DNA of 34,343 nt from CALXSC01 sp964493475 (GTDB lineage Bacteria; Pseudomonadota; Alphaproteobacteria; Rickettsiales; UBA1997). Made by a program: the position numbers and the translations under genes. Each line of letters begins with the position of its first letter. Position 1 is the stretch's first letter. Of this stretch, positions 31,810-34,343 are shown one piece after another. The DNA is taken from positions 1 to 34,343 of the forward strand of contig CAZBNS010000005.1 of assembly GCA_964493475.1 (NCBI GenBank). Reading direction: 5' to 3'. The notes below the pieces were generated by a model, which was given only the letters and a program-made list of their open reading frames with translations, ran no database searches and had not been told where the DNA came from.

Positions 31810-33096
31810 TTACGATTTTTTATTTATTTGCTGTCTTAAGTTATTCCAATATTCTATTCTCTTCTTTATGTCTCTTTCAAATCCTCTTTCATTTGGAGTA
31901 TAGAATTCTCTTCTAGGAAATTCATCTGGAAAATAATTTTGTCCTGAAAAACAATTTGGTGTGTCGTGATCATAAATATAATTTTTGCCATAATCCAATT
32001 CTTTCATTGTTTTTGTTGGTGCGTTTAAAATATGCTTTGGCGGGTTGAAGCTGTGTCCTTTTACTGCTGGCATAACTGTGTTGTGCGCCATGTATCCAGC
32101 GTTGGATTTTGGACAATTGGCTAAGTATATGACTAGATTTGTGATGGCTTGTTCGCCCTCGGGACTGCCTAAAAAGTCATAAGCTTCTTTTGCGTTTATG
32201 GCTTGAATTAGTGCGTTTGGATCGGCTAAACCTATGTCTTCCATTGCCATTCTTGTTAATCTTCTTAGGAGATAATGTGGGCTTTCGCCGGCTGTAATCA
32301 TTCTTGCATACCAATATAATGCGCCTTGGACATCTGAGCCTCGAACTGATTTATGCAATGCGCTGATTAAATTATAGTGATTGTCTCTTGATTTGTCGTA
32401 ATTGGCGGTTTTTCTTTGTAAAAATTTGATTAGTTCCTCGCTGTTGAGTTCTTTTTTTAAGTTTGCGTTGAATAATTCTTCACACATGTTTAATAAATAT
32501 CTGCCGTCGGCGCCTGATAAATCGCATAATGTATTTTTGGCTTCTTCTGTGATTGGCAATTTTTTGCCTTCGCTTTTTTCGGCTCTTTCAAGCAGGGTTA
32601 TTAATGATTTTTCGTCATGTGAATTAAAAATTATTAATCTGCATCTTGAAAGTAGTGCGCAATTGAGTTCGAATGATGGATTTTCTGTGGTTGCGCCAAT
32701 TAATGTGATTGTTCCGTTTTCAATGTATGGTAAAAATAAATCTTGTTGATTTCGTTTGAAGCAATGAATTTCGTCAATTAAAAGTATTGTTCCTCTGCCG
32801 TCTTTTCTTAATTTTTCTGCTTTTTCAAAGATGTTTCTTAAATCGCTAGCTCCGCTGTTTGTGGCTGATAAAAATTCTGTTTCTAAGCCGCTTTTTTTGG
32901 CAAGAATTTTTGCTGTTGTAGTTTTGCCACAACCTGCTGGTCCCCATAATATCATTGATGGTATTTTTCCGCTTGCAACAATTCTTGTGATTATGCCGTT
33001 TTCGTCAAATAGATGTTCCTGTCCGGTGATTAATGAAAAATCATTAGGTCTTAATTTGTCGGCTAGCGGTTGTGTTTTGTTGTTTTCAAAAAACAC
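31810..33096 (-). CDS. rarA: Replication-associated recombination protein A (MgsA/RarA)
   Basis: RarA is an AAA+ ATPase related to clamp loaders and WRNIP1, and acts at stalled forks with SSB. The 428-residue protein has Walker A GPAGCGKTT (52-60), Walker B LLIDEIH (about 104-110), sensor 1 IGATTENPSFELN (about 132-144), and the arginine-finger CALLSRCR. The C-terminal oligomerisation region carries DVQGALYWYARMITAGESPHYL and the GYMAHNTVMPAVKG segment typical of the family. The start is GTG 33096, with a strong GAGGAG 8 nt upstream. A good promoter precedes it. Confidence 0.95.
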   Translation of the reverse strand: MFFENNKTQPLADKLRPNDFSLITGQEHLFDENGIITRIVASGKIPSMILWGPAGCGKTTTAKILAKKSGLETEFLSATNSGASDLRNIFEKAEKLRKDGRGTILLIDEIHCFKRNQQDLFLPYIENGTITLIGATTENPSFELNCALLSRCRLIIFNSHDEKSLITLLERAEKSEGKKLPITEEAKNTLCDLSGADGRYLLNMCEELFNANLKKELNSEELIKFLQRKTANYDKSRDNHYNLISALHKSVRGSDVQGALYWYARMITAGESPHYLLRRLTRMAMEDIGLADPNALIQAINAKEAYDFLGSPEGEQAITNLVIYLANCPKSNAGYMAHNTVMPAVKGHSFNPPKHILNAPTKTMKELDYGKNYIYDHDTPNCFSGQNYFPDEFPRREFYTPNERGFERDIKKRIEYWNNLRQQINKKS

Positions 33097-33137
33097 TATT
33101 AAATCTCCTCTATTGTCAATAAGAATTTTTCAAAATT

Positions 33138-33165
33138 ATTATAATTTTTTCAGTATAAAAATCAA
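33138..33165 (-). promoter_or_regulatory. Candidate promoter for rarA
   Basis: On the minus strand TTGATT (33160-33165) and TATAAT (33138-33143) are separated by 16 bp, about 42 bp upstream of the GTG start. Confidence 0.55.
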
Positions 33166-33235
33166 TAACATATTTTTTCTTGAATATTAAAAATGAAGTT
33201 TTAGTATGAAATTATACAACTAAAGGTTTGTATAT

Positions 33236-33844
33236 ATGAAAAATATAAAAACTATACTGTTCTCTTTTATTTTTGCGATAATATTTTTTATGAATAATGC
33301 TTTATCTGAAGTAAATAAAACTCAAAATTATACTGATATTGCTATTGACAGCGTTGGTGATGCTGAGCAGTCTAAGGCTATTAAGGAAATATTTAAAAAT
33401 GACGAACGGATTTCTTCGGAATTGAAAAACAATATATTGGAATTGATAGATCAATATCAATATGATTTGGATAATTATAGAAGTGTTATTGCTGGCCGCT
33501 ATAAACAAGCTGAATTAAAAATAGTTGAGCTTCAAAGAGATATTAATAATATGAATAACTTTGAAGATGAAATGGAACAGAATCTTCATCTCGCAAAGTG
33601 GATGATTATTTCTCTTTCTATTGGTATTGTTTGTTTGACTAGCATTGTTATAACAATGTGGAGGAGTATAATTAATGTTAACAAAAATGATGTTGAGGTA
33701 ATTTTTTCCTTGGAAAAAATTAAAAAAGATTTAAAATCATTAAGTGAAAGAATGAAGGTGTTAGAGGAGTTAAATAATATTAGTGCAAAAGAGCAAATAT
33801 CAGACGATAATAATACAGGCGAAGAACAACAATTACAGACTTGA
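33236..33844 (+). CDS. Membrane protein with coiled coils, unknown function
   Basis: This 202-residue protein has an N-terminal signal peptide or anchor (about 6-24, ending NNALSE). A helical, charged, presumably periplasmic part follows (about 25-118), with coiled-coil-like SELKNNILELIDQYQYDLDN and AELKIVELQRDINNMNN segments. A membrane helix lies at about 121-142 (WMIISLSIGIVCLTSIVITMW), and a second coiled-coil part (EKIKKDLKSLSERMKVLEELN) precedes an acidic tail. No family is recognised. Its 3' end overlaps the start of the pseudouridine synthase gene, so the two are probably co-transcribed. A structural or adaptor role is conceivable. Confidence 0.7.
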   Translation: MKNIKTILFSFIFAIIFFMNNALSEVNKTQNYTDIAIDSVGDAEQSKAIKEIFKNDERISSELKNNILELIDQYQYDLDNYRSVIAGRYKQAELKIVELQRDINNMNNFEDEMEQNLHLAKWMIISLSIGIVCLTSIVITMWRSIINVNKNDVEVIFSLEKIKKDLKSLSERMKVLEELNNISAKEQISDDNNTGEEQQLQT

Positions 33845-34343
33845 TAAGTTTTTGCAAGATAATTTTCGGAATGTAAATAATATTTTGATTCAAAAAGCGA
33901 TTAGGAATAAGGATATTTTATTAAACGGACAGGCCTTGGGAAAAAGCAATGAAACTTTATATGAAGGCGATGAGTTATTGCTAAGTAATTTTATAACAAA
34001 AATTTTTGATAATTCACCAAAAATTATAGAAAATAAGAGTGATTTAAAATTCACAGACAAAGAAATTGAAAAAATCAAAAATTATATAATTTATAAAGAC
34101 GAGCATATTTTAGCTATTAATAAGCCAGCTGGTTTGGCGGTTCAAAGCGGCAGCAAAATTGAAAAAAGCGTGAATGATTATTTGCAGTTTTTAAAGTTTG
34201 AAAAGGATGAAGCGGTTAGACTGGTTCATAGGCTTGATAAAGATACCAGCGGAGTTCTACTTTTAGCTAGAGACAAGAAGACTTGCGATATTTTGATGGA
34301 CTATTTTAAAAATAAGAATGATAAATTGGAAAAAATTTATTTA
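33783..34343 (+). CDS. RluC/RluD-type rRNA pseudouridine synthase (5' part)
   Basis: The ORF runs off the right edge after 187 codons. An S4-like RNA-binding domain is at the N-terminus (YRLDKFLQDNFRNVNNILIQ, then LLNGQALGKSNETLYEGDEL). The RsuA/RluA catalytic domain begins with IIYKDEHILAINKPAGLAVQ and includes the catalytic-Asp motif LVHRLDKDTSGVLLLARDKK. The likely product modifies 23S rRNA, as RluC does, but RluC and RluD cannot be told apart here. Upstream in frame is a stop at 33771; GTG 33783 is the first standard start codon, with GAGGAG at 33764-33769 placed rather far away (13 nt). It overlaps the preceding gene by 62 bp. Confidence 0.88.
   Translation, partial: MQKSKYQTIIIQAKNNNYRLDKFLQDNFRNVNNILIQKAIRNKDILLNGQALGKSNETLYEGDELLLSNFITKIFDNSPKIIENKSDLKFTDKEIEKIKNYIIYKDEHILAINKPAGLAVQSGSKIEKSVNDYLQFLKFEKDEAVRLVHRLDKDTSGVLLLARDKKTCDILMDYFKNKNDKLEKIYL

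Overview
The window is very AT-rich, with compact genes and the codon habits of a host-associated alphaproteobacterium. LptF/LptG, an M16 processing-type peptidase, SecA, NusA, InfB, Frr-UppS-CdsA and RarA, many short palindromic elements and several decayed genes fit the order Rickettsiales or a similar endosymbiont lineage. This placement rests on gene content and composition, because no search was possible.

Layout. 1-400: a (TA)n tract and a 21-bp tandem array read as a heptad-repeat ORF that is open at the left edge. 504-6072 (+): lptF, lptG, yidD, a GNAT-DUF2087 fusion, an M16 peptidase and an RDD membrane protein. 6332-6793 (-): ssb. 7115-8464 (+): an AroA-fold protein that has lost most family catalytic residues. 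8579-12105 (-): secA-truA. 12359-15212 (+): an accessory island of three small exported proteins and one lysozyme-like protein with a phage MuF/minor-capsid-type Cys/His motif; two of its genes sit behind nearly identical 73-bp promoter/leader copies. 15357-20739 (+): an intrinsic terminator, then nusA, infB and a lone beta subunit resembling the alternative (N-type) F1F0 ATPase, overlapping infB by 4 bp. 20857-21993 (-): an alanyl-tRNA synthetase that stops cleanly at 378 residues, without editing or C-Ala domains. 22155-24173 (+): frr-uppS-cdsA. 24228-27127 (+): three proteins that look like a divergent GspL/PilM-N, GspM/PilO, GspB/PilP-like inner-membrane platform. 27275-28090 (+): a trypsin-fold protein without catalytic His and Ser. 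28169-28924 (-): an ExoD-family protein and tRNA-Gln(TTG). 29297-29891: a short ORF, a GIY-YIG protein and an inverted-repeat element. 29928-34343: a LysR regulator (-), a G-poor Asn/Thr-rich low-complexity ORF with a Cys-rich tail, rarA (-), a coiled-coil membrane protein, and the start of an RluC/D-type pseudouridine synthase cut by the right edge.

The housekeeping genes serve envelope assembly (LPS export, protein translocation, isoprenoid and phospholipid precursors) and translation or transcription. The most unusual material is the 12.4-15.2 kb lysozyme/exported-protein island, the orphan N-type ATPase beta subunit fused into the infB operon, the domain-truncated AlaS, and the AroA-like and trypsin-like pseudoenzyme candidates. 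A family of about 71-bp palindromes, intact and decayed, is scattered between genes, and one remnant lies just beyond the alaS truncation.
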